From assembly GCA_030280995.1 (NCBI GenBank), contig JASXTE010000011.1:24949817-25013816 (forward strand): a stretch of DNA of 64,000 bases, read 5' to 3'. The stretch comes from Hemileia vastatrix. Lineage: Eukaryota; Basidiomycota; Pucciniomycetes; Pucciniales; Zaghouaniaceae. A program made the translations under genes and the position numbers. Each line of letters starts with the position of its first letter. Positions within the stretch are counted from its first letter, which is position 1. Shown here piece after piece: positions 31,173 to 44,900 of the stretch. The notes beneath the pieces were generated by a model. It searched no databases, had not been told where the DNA came from, and worked only from the letters and a program-made list of their open reading frames with translations.

Positions 31173-32666
31173 TGTCAAGCTGAGGTCAAGTACAAAGACC
31201 TGAACTAGCTTGAATTGTCAGTTGTCTAGAAGAATTTAATGGTCCTATATGAATACTGTAGTACAAATCTAATAAGTATTAAAATATAACTCAATATAAG
31301 GGTCTCAGTAATTTTAATCTCACTAATTATATATGGCTTGCAATCTTATAGCTGGTAGAAAAATAGATTTAATAAATTCAGATACTATTCAAAGACTTTA
31401 TAAGTACTATTGATATGTATTGTGACTGTATTAGTTATATGTTTAATTGTAATGATAAAGAATGTTGAAAACAAGACCAAAAACCCCCTCCTTTTATACA
31501 CAATTACTTCCCAAATGACCCCCTTGATTTACCAGCTCTATACCCAGTTGATGACGCCTCATTCCAGCTAATAGAAATGTCCAGAAACAAAAAGAGTGAC
31601 CAGTAACATAATTAGAATGATATCACCTGCCAAAATACTGTAGTAATAGGGATAATCCATCAAAAAAAAAGAATAAGCAAAAAAGAGAGTATATGCGTAT
31701 TATACATTAAAATAAAAGACTAAAAAGGGAAAATAAAAACTAATTATTACTTAATAATAAGGGGGATTAAAAGTAGAAATTTTGGGGCTAATCATGACAT
31801 TATACTATGTGAAATCCCCATTCAAAAATAACCAAAATTGACTGAGAAACCACCTAAAAACCCAAAAAAGGGCGTGAGATGTGGGGTAACTACATGCAGT
31901 CCTTGGCAGGAACTTGCACGGGTAAATCCTTGACTAATTTAGGCTAATTTAAGTGTTGTAGTGAATTAAATGGCCAACATTGAGGTTATTGATGAAATTA
32001 GTGCATATAAAGAGGGTCAATGCAATTATAATTAAGCTAGGACACTAAATAAGCGCCTGTTGCCTATTTTAGTGTGTTTCCCCACAGTGGGCATACAATG
32101 TGGGGTAATTATAGATTGAAAAAAGCTAACTTTGCTAAAGATGAAGCTATTCACATGGGAAAAATGCAGGCAGTATGTGGCCAGTACACAGAAGCCATTT
32201 CTGGCATAAAAAACACCAAATTTGAAAAGTGCTATTTTTATGCATTTGATTAGCCAAATAAATAGTCCTAATTAAGACAAATTGATCTGTCAAAGCGCAT
32301 TTTTAATATTAATAAATTTATAGCACCTATAATCAATTTTTAAGTGATTTAAAGCGCATTTCTTGTTTTTTACATAAAACAATGAAAACAACAGCTTTAA
32401 GTGTACTTAAAAATTAGGTAGCCTTATTTTTAAGATTCTTAAGATTACCCTAACATATTCCAACTCAATATTAAGTACATAAGACTTATAAAAAGTGGAT
32501 ATATGCATGTATATAAGGTGTTATAATGGCATATTTTGTATATTATCATAAATTTACTTATGTATACTATTTGTGTACTCTAATTTATTGCTCCCATGTA
32601 TAGTCCATATATTTAACATAACTTATAAGTAATTTTTACTCAGTCCTGAGGATATCCAGCCTGACA
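31173..32666 (-). repeat. Ty3 LTR 2 (shared by copies 1 and 2)
   Basis: 1494 bp, TGTCAAGCTGAGG to ATCCAGCCTGACA. It serves as 5' LTR of copy 1 and as 3' LTR of copy 2. It is very similar to LTR 1. Confidence 0.88.
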
Positions 32667-32844
32667 CTTTCCCACCCAAAAAAACAATAAAAAAATGATA
32701 AGTTATACACTTTTTTTATTTTATATTATTTTTCAGGTATTCGGAAAATTCTGTAGCATTAAAGATTAATAATTTAAAGAAATAAAACATAACAAAATAT
32801 TATGAGTACTGGTTACTTAACCCCTCAGCTAGTTGAACAGGAAT

Positions 32845-35800
32845 TCATTTCTGTATAAATTTTTTAAGAAGGTAGGATAGATTTGAAATTTTTTTTTCAG
32901 GTATCCATTTATCAAATTTATTTGATTTCCCCTTAAATCTTAATAAATACTCAGTTCATTTCTATTTAGTAAGAATTCTTTTCTTGAGTATTTTTTAAAT
33001 CTCTGCCTTTTCCACAATTTCTTCAGGTTGCTTTTTAGGCCTTCCTCTTCTTTTTGGAAATAAGTCAGGATAATTTTCATGGTAAGGTTTTAATAATGAG
33101 ATAGGGAAAACTGGATGTTTCCTATCATATGGGGCATATAATATGACTTCCACAGCATTATTACCAACCATTTTTCTTACTACAAAAGGTCCTACAAAGG
33201 GACCCTTCAATTTAACATTACCTTGTAAGCTATAATGTAGTGTTGAAATTAGGACTTAATCTCCTTTTTTGAATTCAAATTCTTTATGAGATTTATCCCA
33301 CCTTTTCTTTTCATATTCAAATGCTTTTTGGATGCATTCCTCTGCATGCTTTATACACATTTGTTGCATATGAATAAAGGATTTAGTACCAGGGTGTATA
33401 TCTAACCTTGGTAATTTATTTAAATGATTTACTGGGGTATTTGGTACATATTCCAGCCAGAGTTCAAATGGTTTTTTCTCTGTTACAGAATGAGTTATGC
33501 TATTATAAGCAAATTCAAGGCCATGAATTAATGTTACCCAGTCATGTTTGAATTTCTCATTGTCTTTGTATTCCAATCCAAAGTAACAATATCTTCTGAT
33601 CATATCTTCCAGAGTCTGTATCATTCACTCAACCAGTCCATCAGTTTGTGGATGGTGTTCTGTGGACAATTTCAATTGAAAACCTGATACTTCCATTAAC
33701 GAAGTCCATAATTCTGAAGTAAATTTGGGTCTCTGTCAGAGATTACAGCTTTGGGGAACCCAGCAGTATTAATCATTTGAATCCACCATATCAATTCCAA
33801 GTCTTTTTCAGATACCTCTTTATGGGTAGGGATAAACTTACACATTTTTGTTAGTCCATCCACAATTAACCAGTAAGAATTGAAACTTTCTTTTCAAGAT
33901 AATGGTAAGCCATTTAAATATTCCATGTTTATAATTTCCCATGGAGCTTTTGGCTGCTCTATTAGTTGAAACAACCCAGCTCTCTTACAATTCAATCTTT
34001 TAGATTTCTGACAAGAGTCACATGTTTCAATGTATTTTTGTACATCTTCTTTCATGTTTATCCACCAGGCTGTATTTTTAACTCTGGTTAATGTTTTGTT
34101 AAAATCAAAATGACCAGCTAAGATGTCATCAAGACAAGTACTCAACATTAACTCTTTCATAGAAGGTGGTATAACTATTACATTACTTAGATTTTTTCTC
34201 TAATATATATATCCATCTTCAATTGACAGTTTACCTTTTTCAAATGCATTTTTATACTTTTGAGGCAAGGCTTTAATTAATTTCCTCATTGAGGCATTTT
34301 TTGTATCATTTAAGATGGTTGATAATTTAGAAAAATCTTTATCAGATGAATAATTTTCTAATATTTTTTGTAAAAACTCTTCCATTAAATCCACTATATA
34401 AATCCCAAATATATGTATTACCTCACTTTCAGGAACATAAGCTGGGTTGTCAGTATCATTTGGAAAAGGAATTCCAGATAACAAATACATATTAGAATGC
34501 AATGTTCCTACTCTGTGAGTGATTTTTATCCTTCCTCTGTATTCTTGTACAGAGAGTTGCCATCTAAACATGTGTCTACTTGGTGTTTTCATGCTTATTC
34601 ACTACAAAAAAATACCTGGAACCTGCTAGAAGGTGCCAATCTCTCAATCAATTTGTGACACAAGAATAACTCATATTTGATTCCATGAGAGCTACCATGC
34701 TCACTGTTCAGTGCACAGTCTTGAAAGAAGAATTAAAGCTGAGCTAGAACTGAATCAAATCAAAGATAGGGATTGGAACCTGTGATCAGGTGCCTACATT
34801 TTTTTTCTGGTGATTAATGATTTCACTGCACTCTAATCTGTAATTAATTCAAACTTCTGTTCTTCCAGATAGTAATGAAGTTTCTTCAGGGTGCACAAAA
34901 TGGCTGAACATTCCACTTAAGTGTAACCATACCTTAATTAAGTTTTTACTTAAGGTTCTGTATATATAACAGAGAACAACTTGAGATAATTTAACATCTA
35001 TTATCTATTTTACTGTAAAGCATCACCTGACCCTGTAAAGCTTTCACCAGTATAAAAGATAAAAGGGAGGTTAAAATATGGCAGTCCCAATATTGGGGAT
35101 GAAATTAAGCATTCCTTTAATTTTTCAAAGACAGTCTGTCTTTCAATACTCCAAATGAAAGCCTCATTTTTACTGAGAAATTTTTTTAAAGGGGATGAAA
35201 TGTATTGGCAGTTTTTTATATACTGCCTATAATATCCACAGATACCTAGAAAGCTTTGGACAACTTTCACATCTTTAGATATATTAATATTTTTTATTCC
35301 TGCCACTTTATTCTAGTCAACAAATATTTGTAAGCCACATACCACATGTTAAAGTACTTTCAAGGATTGAAACCCATACTTACATTATTTCAATCTTATT
35401 GTCATATTAATTTCATCCATCTTTTGAAATAATCTACTAATTTGATTTAAATTTTTGTCATATGTCTTTGAAAACAATATAATTTCATAAATATACACTA
35501 AGATCCATCCTTCAAACATTTCCTGATGAAAAACACTATCCATCAATTTTTAGAATACTGAAGGGGAATTATTTGGGCCAAAAAGCATTCTCACATATTT
35601 ATATATCCCCATGTGTGAGGTTATGAGTAAGAAATTCTGAGAATTATTTTCTAGAGGAATCTGGTGGTAGCCTTTGTTTCCATCCAGACAGGAAATATAT
35701 TTTGCTCTTTGTAAGGTATCATGGATAGAAGCTATCCTTCATAGAGGGTAAATATCATCCACAGTGATTGTATTCAGAGCTCTGTAATAACCACATAATC

Positions 35801-38800
35801 TTTCCTTATATTTTTCATAAGAGATTAAAGCCAGTGAAATAACACAATACTTAGGTTTTGTGTCTACTTTTTCAACAATACCCATTTCTAACAACATCTT
35901 AATGTTGTATTCAATGTCTTTCCATTTTTCAGGAGAAGCTGGGTAAAGTTTATTTTTCAAGCTGCCAGGAATATAATCAAAATTACAACTTAAGGAGATT
36001 TTCATCTCATGGTCTTTGACTAATCCTAGTTCATTTAAACCAAGAGAAAATGCCATAGGATAAGATTTTATCAATTTCAAAAGATTTTTTTCTTCAATTT
36101 TTGACAGTTGGGGACTGAAAGAGACTTTTTGGATTTCATTTTCCAATTCAACTACTTCAGAGGTGGTTCTTCCACCCTGGAGTTTCTCTTCTTTAGGAGA
36201 AATGGAATAAATTGAATTTTAGGAGAAAATCTTGAATTTTATTTTTCCATTCACACCTATAGTGAAGCAACTATTTTCAGGATCTAGTTTAATTCAAAAT
36301 TTGGTCAATAAGTCATTTCCAATAATAAACCAATCACTACAATTATCATTATCCATTACTAAAAATTCACATACTCCTTTTACATATCCATTATTATATT
36401 TAAAGAATATAGCAGTTTTGTATTTGAAAATTGGACATAACACTGAACCAAAACCCCCCCAGTTCTTTGTCTGTACACTTTCCAGTTTATCTGTGTACTT
36501 ATCATCAAGTTTTATTAAAGTGTTGACAGAAACTAGATTACCTGAAGCCCCAGTGTCAAGAATGGCATTCATTTCTTTTACACATATTATAACAGGTGCT
36601 CTAATAGGTGTGATCTTGTAAGTATTATGATTTACATCTTATATTATTTAAGCTTCGCCAATGTCAGTTAAAGATTCATCTGTGGGAGTTATTGCATCAT
36701 TCAGAAAAGTAATATCATGTTCTAATAAAAATACCTCATTTTCATCATCACTGCAAGAAATTTTACTTTTACAATATTCACTAGAACCATCCTTTTCATG
36801 TTAATGATTACTAGGTTCAGAATATTGTGAGTTCTCAATAGCATTTATTCTCTTCCTACAAGTATGAACTTTAACCCAAAGTTCATTAAATTTGTAGCAA
36901 ATTTTACTTTCTTGTATCTTAGGAACAAGAGGATCAGAAGATTTTTTCCTCTCCACTTGTAACCTACTTGTAGTAGGCTTAACTACCTCAATATTTTGCT
37001 TAAAATGATTATATCATGTCTTATATTTGTGGTTCAATAATATTTCATTGCATATATTAAAACATTCAGAAGTATTCCTGATAATTTCAGTTCTAGCTAC
37101 AATAATGTCTCTAACTGATATCGGCAATATATATATAATTTTTCTTTCCACTCATCATCATCCATTTTTTGGATCCATGGATTTCATGATTTTTATTAAA
37201 TTTATTAAAAATACCACTGGTTTATCCCCAGAATTTGGATTATATCTGCTTTTTTCATACAATCTTGGTTGAGTGATTCTAAATTTTTGGCCACCAAATT
37301 GTCTTTCAATCAGTGCCTTCCATTAAATCCAGGATTAGTTAATTTCTTCAATCAATACAGATTCAAACCATAATAAGGCCACATCTTTAAATAAAGATAC
37401 CAATTTTGATGTAATTTCATCATCAGGTCATTTGTATGAAAATTTTAAGTTATCAATTCTCTGAATGAATTTTTTCCAATCAAATTTTGAATCCCCGTAA
37501 AAAGAAGGGTACTGATCTAACTTAGGCCAGTTCTTTTGGTTAGTTTTTGCTTCCCTAACATGAGGAATATTAAGTAATTCACTTACTTTAGAAGGATGAT
37601 CATTTATTTTATCCTTTACTGATTTTATATTCTCAGAGCCCATGACACTATGTTCATGTTCAATCATTGGTTTATCATTTGAGTGTTTCATAAAAACTGG
37701 TACTATTTCCACATAAGAGGTATTATCTTTTACTTTATCAGTATTTTTCAAAATTTTAGCAATTTCAATTTATACTCTTTGTAAACTATCTTTTATTACA
37801 GGTACATTAGTTAAGGTATCATTCATATTTGAAAGAGACAATTTTACACGTCCCTCTATGGTAGCCATAGTTTTCTGAGAATGTTCCAATTTATTTTCTA
37901 AATTCTTAATCTCAGAGTTTAATCTTTTATTTTCATTGATTAATTCATTATTTGAATTCTCAATAATATTTAACCTATTGGCTGTTGTACTCAATGATTG
38001 TGTGAGGTTTAATAATACACTTTCTGTATTATTGTTTGACTCTCTAGAGAATTCTTCCAATTTTACAATTCTTAATAATCATTTGCTAATTATTTTTGAT
38101 TCCATTGGATTTTATTTTAGAAAATTTTTAATTTTTTCTGTGTCCAATTCAGAAGACTCATCATCAGGCTCAAGATTTAATTCGTTTGGTTCCATTTTTA
38201 TATTTATAGCATTATCCTGTTGGTCAATAAAACTATGTAAATTGTCCTCATTTAAAGACAAGTTTAACATGTTATTTTCAAATGAATAATTTTTTAAATC
38301 CTTATCAATTATATCCAATAACTCTCTATCAATTTCATTACCTATATATAATTCATTGTTAGGATTATATAATTGATCCTGAGAAGATGGATGACTTACC
38401 AAGGCCTTATTCCATTTCCCCTGTAAGGGTGACTGCTGGAGCCCTGCTGTTGAGGGTTGTTGTAGTTTTGGGTGTACCAGTCCCACTTCCATTTGCTTAA
38501 AGTAATTTTTTGGTCCTCCTCTTGGGCTGGAGGAGTGGCTATGGAACTGTTGGACGCAACTGTTGTTGGTTGAGACTTTATTTCCACTAGAGCTTGATTG
38601 ACTTCTATGAAACCCTGAGCTGCTCTTTTCTCCAGATTGTTTATCTGGTCTACTTTGTTGTTTACTCTTATTGTTAAGGTGTTCAGTAGAGTGGATAGGG
38701 AGTGAATTTGTTCTTGTAAGGTATTTCTTGTTTTCTTTATTGATACCTGTTTTAACAGTTTTTCCATTTCCTCCAGAGACATTTGTGGAGTGTTGCTGTT

Positions 38801-38824
38801 TGTGGGGGAATCCTGGCCCTCCAT
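32845..38824 (-). pseudogene. Ty3 chromovirus gag-pol, copy 2, inactive
   Basis: This is the best-preserved frame layout. The N-terminal ORF starts at ATG 38824 (MEGQDSPTNSNTPQMSLEEM) and ends at 38396. A second frame, offset by -1, then carries everything downstream to integrase: coiled-coil Gag (38112-38492; 37770-38060), Gag core (37428-37751), protease (DTGASGNLVS, near 36540), RT (36146 downward, with CGYYRALNTITVDD), YIYE at 35484-35495, RNase H (35010-35306 and HMFRWQLSVQEYRGRIK near 34575), H2C2 zinc domain (33894-34160) and integrase. A one-base deletion near 33724 shifts the integrase frame in this copy only. Stops at the copy-1 positions recur. The chromodomain remnant ends at 32845. 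Confidence 0.87.
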
Positions 38825-39595
38825 TTCAATTTCCTGTAAAAGGTCATTCAGCTCTAGGTCTTAAGCTATAAGGTTTTGCCTTATTACTCACAATATCATT
38901 TTTGTCACATATTTTAATATGGAATTAAATCAAAGAATTGAAATTTGAGATATTAAAACTTCAAAAGGAGTTTTAACAGTATTTATAAATATCACTGAAG
39001 ACAATTTTATTGCTTACTTGTAGGTATTAAGTGAATTTATAAGTGCCAAAAGTCAAATATGCTTTTATGTGGTCACTTGATTTAACTGGTCTACAATATG
39101 TAGCCATGTTTTTATATTTAAAAAAGAAAATCTGTCAGTAAGATTCTTTGTAAATATTAAATGAATTTTACAAACCAATAAAAAGGGATTAAGAGTCCTG
39201 TTAAAAGAAAACAATTAATCAGTTTTTATTAACTGGTTTATTATCTGCAAAGATCACAAATTAAATTTGTCTATTGACAGACTCCCACTAATAAAAATTT
39301 TATGTTAAATTAGTGGTAAAAATTTTTATCTGCAAAGATCACAAAATTAATTGGTCTATTGACAGATTCCCACTAATAACAATTATATGTTAAATTAGTG
39401 GTAAAATTGTTGATTCAATATCACAATTTTATTATATAACAGGGCTTATTTTTCTGAAATCACTATATAAGTGACCCCAACCTGTTGTAATTATCCAAAT
39501 ATTTTTATAGGGATTTTTTTTTCTTGTAGCCTCTTTTTTTGAATTTTTACTTACTAGAAGATAACCAACAGAATTCTTGAGGAAAGGTCCCCAAT
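38825..39595 (-). other. 5' leader of copy 2
   Basis: The layout is the same as in copy 1: duplicated CCACTAAT/ATTAGTGG hairpins near 39285-39400 and the primer-site candidate next to LTR 3. No gene was seen. Confidence 0.6.
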
Positions 39596-41812
39596 TGTTA
39601 AGCTGAGGTCGAGTACAAAGACATGAACTAGCTTGAATGGTCAGTTGTCTAGAAGATTTTAATGGTCCTATATGAATACTGTAGTACAAATCTAATAAGT
39701 ATTAAAATATAACTCAATATAAGGGTCTCAGTAATTTTAATCTCACTAATTATATATGGCTTTCAATCTTATAGTTGGTAGAAAAATAGATTTAATAAAT
39801 TCAGATACTATTCAAAGACTTTATAAGTACTATTGATATGTATTGTGACTGTATTAGTTATATGTTTAATTGTAATGATAAAGAATGTAGAAAACAAGAC
39901 CAAAAACCCCCTACTTTTATACACAATTACTTCCCAAATGACCCCCTTGATTTACCAGCTCTATACCCAGTTGATGAAGCCTCATTCCAGCTAATAGAAA
40001 TGTCCAGAAACATAAAGAGTGACCAGTAACATAATTAGAATGATATCACCTGCCAAAATCCTGTAGTAATAGGGATAATCCATCAAAAAAAAAGGATAAG
40101 CAAAAAAGAGAGTATATGCGTATTATACATTAAAATAAAAGACTAAAAAGGGAAAATAAAAACTAATTATTACTTAATAATAAGGGGGATTAAAAGTAGA
40201 AATGTTGGGGCTAATCATGACGTTATACTATGTGAAATCCCCATTCAAAAATTACCAAAATTGACTGAGAAACCACCTAAAAACCCAAAAAAGGGCATGA
40301 GATGTGGGGTAACTACATGCAGTCCTTGGCAGGAACTTGCACGGGTAAATCCTTGACTAATTTAGGCTAATTTAAGTGTTGTAGTGAATTAAATGGCCAA
40401 CATTGAGGTTATTGATGAAATTAGTGCATATAAAGAGGGTCAATGCATTTATAATTAAGCTAGGACACTAAATAAGTGCCTGTTGCCTATTTTAGTGTGT
40501 TTCACCACAGTGGGCATACAATGTGGGGTAATTATAGTTTGAAAAAAGCTAAATTTGCTAAAGATGAAGCTATTCAAATGGGAAAAATGCAGGCAGTATG
40601 TGGCCAGTACACAGAAGCCATTTCTGGCATAAAAAACACCAAATTTGAAAAGTGCTATTTTTATGCATTTGATTAGCCAAATAAATAGTCCTAATTAAGA
40701 CAAATTGATCTGTCAAAGCGCATTTTTAATATTAATAAATTTATAGCACCTATAATCAATTTTTAAGTGATTTAAAGCGCATTTCTTGTTTTTTACATAA
40801 AACAATGAAAACAACAGCTTTAAGTGTACTTAAAGATTATGTAGCCTTATGTTTAAGGTTCTTAAGATTACCCTAACATATTCCAACTTAATATTATATA
40901 TATAAGACTTATAAAAAGTGGATATATGCATGTATATAAGGTGTTATAATGGCATATTTTGTATATTATCATAAATTTTCTTATGTATACTATTTGTGTA
41001 CTCTAATTTATTGCTCCCATGTATAGTCCATGTGTTTAACATAACTTATAAGTACTTTTTACTCATTCCTGGAGATATCCAGGCTGACATAGAAATCATT
41101 GAGAAACACAAATAAAGACACAAAATGTGGGGTTGCTGAATGAAGTTGGTTGGAAGGCTCTTGCACAGGTAAATCCTTGACTGAATAGGCAATTTTAAGT
41201 GTGGTAGTGAATTTCGGGCTCCCCTCTTGAGGTTATTAATGAAATTAGTGCATATAATGAGGTCAATGAACTAATAATGAAATTAGGACACTAAATAAGA
41301 ATCTGTTGCTTATTTTAGCATGATTCCCCACATTGGTCATAAAATGTGGGGTAATAATAGTGTGAAATTGCTAAATTTAAAAAAAATGAAGCTATTCACA
41401 TGGGAAAAATGCAAATAATATGTGTCCAGTACACAAAAGCCATTCCTGGCATGAAAAAACATCAAATTTTAAAAGTGTAATTTTTATGCATTTTAATAGG
41501 CAAATAAATAGTTTTAATTAATACCAATTTTTTAATATTATCAAATATATAGCACATCTATTCAACTTTTAAGTGATTCAAAGTGCATTTATTTTTTTCC
41601 CATAAAACAATGAAACAACAGCTTTAAGTCTACTTAAAAATTATGTAGCCTTATGTTCAAGGCTCTTAAGATTGCCTTGGAATAATCCAACTTAATATTA
41701 AGTGCATATGACTTATAAAAAGTGGATATATGCATGTATATAAGGTATTATAATGGCATATATTGTATTTAATCATTAATTTTAATTATGTATATATCTT
41801 GAATAGCTGACA
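39596..41812 (-). repeat. Ty3 LTR 3, composite (2217 bp)
   Basis: A complete type-A LTR (39596-41089, ending AGGCTGACA) is followed by 723 bp (41090-41812, ending AATAGCTGACA). The added part repeats, in diverged form, the last half of an LTR (GATGTGGGGT-type core, CTTGCACAGGTAAATCCTTG, TGCATGTATATAAGGT). The sequence beyond 41812 is element interior (CTTGCACACCCAAAA), so the whole block acts as one long LTR. Confidence 0.8.
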
Positions 41813-41959
41813 CTTGCACACCCAAAAAAAACAATGAAAAAATGATAAATTATACTTTTTTTTATTTTTATTTTTTAGGTATTCAGGAAAATCAATAGCA
41901 TTAAATAGTAATTCTTTAACAAAATCAAAATTAATAAAATATTATGCGTACAGGCTCTA

Positions 41960-44900
41960 TTCACTAAGCTGGTTGAACAGAATATTATTTCTGCTAAAAT
42001 ATTTTAAGAAGGGAGGATAGATTTGAAATTTCATTTTCAGGTATCCACTTATCAAATTCATTTGATTTTCCCTTATATCTTAATAAATACTCAGTTCCTT
42101 TCTATTTAGTAAGGATTCTTTTCATGAGTATATTTGCAATCTTAGCTTTTTCCAAAAGCTCTTCAGGCTGTTTCTTAGGCCTTCCTCTTCTTTTTGGAAA
42201 TAAATCAGGATTATTTGCATGGTAAATTTTTAATAATGAGATAGGGAAAACTGGATGTTTCCTATTGTATGGGGCATATAATATGACTTCCACAGCCTTA
42301 TTAACAACCATTTTTTTGACTAAAAAAGGTCCCACAAATGGATCTTTTAATTTAACATTAACTTGTAAGTTAAAATGTAGTGTTGACATAAGCACTTCAT
42401 CTCCTTTCTTAAATTCAAATTCTTTATGGTATTTATCCCATCATTTCTTATCATATTTGAATGATTTTTGAATGTATTCTTCTGCATTCTTTCTACGCAT
42501 TTGTTGCATATTTATAAGGTATTTAGTATCAGGGTGCATGTCTAACTTTAGTAATATTTTAAATGATTTACTGGTTTATTTAGAACATATGACCGCCAGA
42601 GTTCAAATCATTTTTTCTCTTTACAGAATGAGTTGTGCAATTATAAACAAATTAAAGGCCATGAATTAATGTTACCCAGTCATGAGGAAATTTCTCATTG
42701 TCTTTTTATTCTAATCAAAAGTAACAATATCTTCTGATCATATCTTCCAGAGTCTGTATCATTCACTCAACCAGTCCATCAGTTTGTGGATGGTGTTCTG
42801 TGGATAATTTCAATTGAAAACCTGATACTTCCATTAAAGAAGTCCATAATTCTGAAGTAAATTTTGGGTCTCTGTCAGAGATTACAGCTTTGGGGAACCC
42901 AGCAGTATTAATCATTTGAGTCCACCATATCAATTCCAAGTCTTTTCCAGATACCTTTTTATGGGTAGGGATAAACATACACATTTTTGTTACTCCATCC
43001 ACAATTACCCAGTAAGAATTGAAACTTTCTTTTCATGCTAATGGTAAGCCATTTAAACATTCCATGTTTATAATTTCCCATGGAGCTTTTGGCTGCTCTA
43101 TTAGTTGAAACAACCCAGCTCTCTTACAATTCAATCTTTTAGATTTCTGACAAGAGTCACATGTTTCAATGTATTTTTGTACATCTTCTTTCATGTTTAT
43201 CCACCAGGCTGTATTTTTAACTCTGGTTAATGTTTTGTTGAAATCAAAATGATCAGCTAAGATGTCATCATGACAAGTACTCAGCATTAACTCTTTCATA
43301 GAAGGTGGTATAACTATTACATTATTTAACTTTTTTCTGTAATATATGAGTTCATCTTCAATTGGAAGTAAACCTTTTTACAATGCATTTTAACACTTTG
43401 AAGATAAATTTTTAGTTAATGCACTCATTGAGGCATTTTTTGTATCATTTAAGATGGTTGATAATTTAAAAAATCTTTATCAGATGAATAATTTTCTAAT
43501 ATTTTTCGTGTAAACTCTTCCATTAAATCCACTATATAAATCCCAAATATATGTATTACCTCACTTTCAGGAACATAAGCTGGGTTGTCAGTATCATTTG
43601 GAAAAGGAATTCCAGATAACAAATCCATATTAGAATGCACTTTTCCTGCTCTGTGAGTGATTTTTATCCTTCCTCTGTATTCTTGTACAGAGAGTTGCCA
43701 TCTAAACATGTGTCTATTTGGTGTTTTAATTTTTATTCACTACAAAAAAATACCTGGAACCTGCTAGAAGGTGCCAATCCCCCAATAAATTTGTGACACA
43801 AGAATAACTCAGATTTGATGCCATGAGAGCTAGCATGCTCAGTGCTCAGTGCAAAGTCTTGAAAGAAGAATTAAAGCTGAGCTAGAACTGAATCAAATCA
43901 AAGATAGGGATTGGCACCTGTGATCAGGTGCCTACATTTTTTTCTGGTGATTAATAATTTTACTGCACTGTAATCTGTAATTAATTCAAACTTCGTTCTT
44001 CCAGATAGTAATGAAGTTTCTTCAGGGTGCACACAATGGCTGAACATTCCACTTAAGTGGAACCATACCTTAATTCAGTTTTTACTTAAGGTTCTGTATA
44101 TATAACAGATAAAAACTTGAGATAATTTAACATCTATTATCTATTTTACTGTAAAGCATCACCTAACCCTGTAAAGCTTTCATCAGTATACAAGATAAAA
44201 GGGAGGTTAAAATATGGCAGTCCCAATATTGGGGATGAAATTAAACATTCCTTTAATTTGTCAAAGGCAGTCTGTCTTTCAATACTCCAAATGAAAGCCT
44301 CATTTTTACTGAGAAATTTTTTTAAAGGGGATGAAATGTATTGGCAGTTTTTTATATACTGCCTATAATATCCACACATACCTAGAAAGCTTTGAACATC
44401 TTTCACATTTTTAGGTATATTAATATTTTTTATTGCTGCCACTTTATTCTAGTCAACAAATATTTGTAAGCCACATACCACATGTTAAAGTACTTTCAAG
44501 GATTGAAACCCATACTTACATTATTTCAATCTTATTGTCATATTAATTTCATCCATCTTTTGAAATAATCTACTAATTTGATTTAAATTTTTGTCATATG
44601 TCTTTGAAAACAATATAATTTCATAAATATACACTAAGATCCATCCTTCAAAAATTTCCTGATGAAAAGCACTATCCATCAATATTTAGAAGACTGTAGG
44701 GGAATTGATTGGGCCAAAAAGCATTCTCACATATTTATATATCCCCATGTGTGAGGTTATGAGTAAGAAATTCTGAGAATTATTTTCAACAGGAATCTGG
44801 TGGTAGCCTTTGTTTCCATCCAGACAGGAAATATATTTTGCTCTTTGTAAGGTATCATGGATAGAAGCTATCCTTCATAGAGGGTAAATATCATCCACAG

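Noticed and set aside
38379..38399. GTAAGT...CTCAG as a 21-nt intron joining the two gag frames
   Set aside because: Too short for spliceosomal splicing, and a multiple of three, so it would not change frame.
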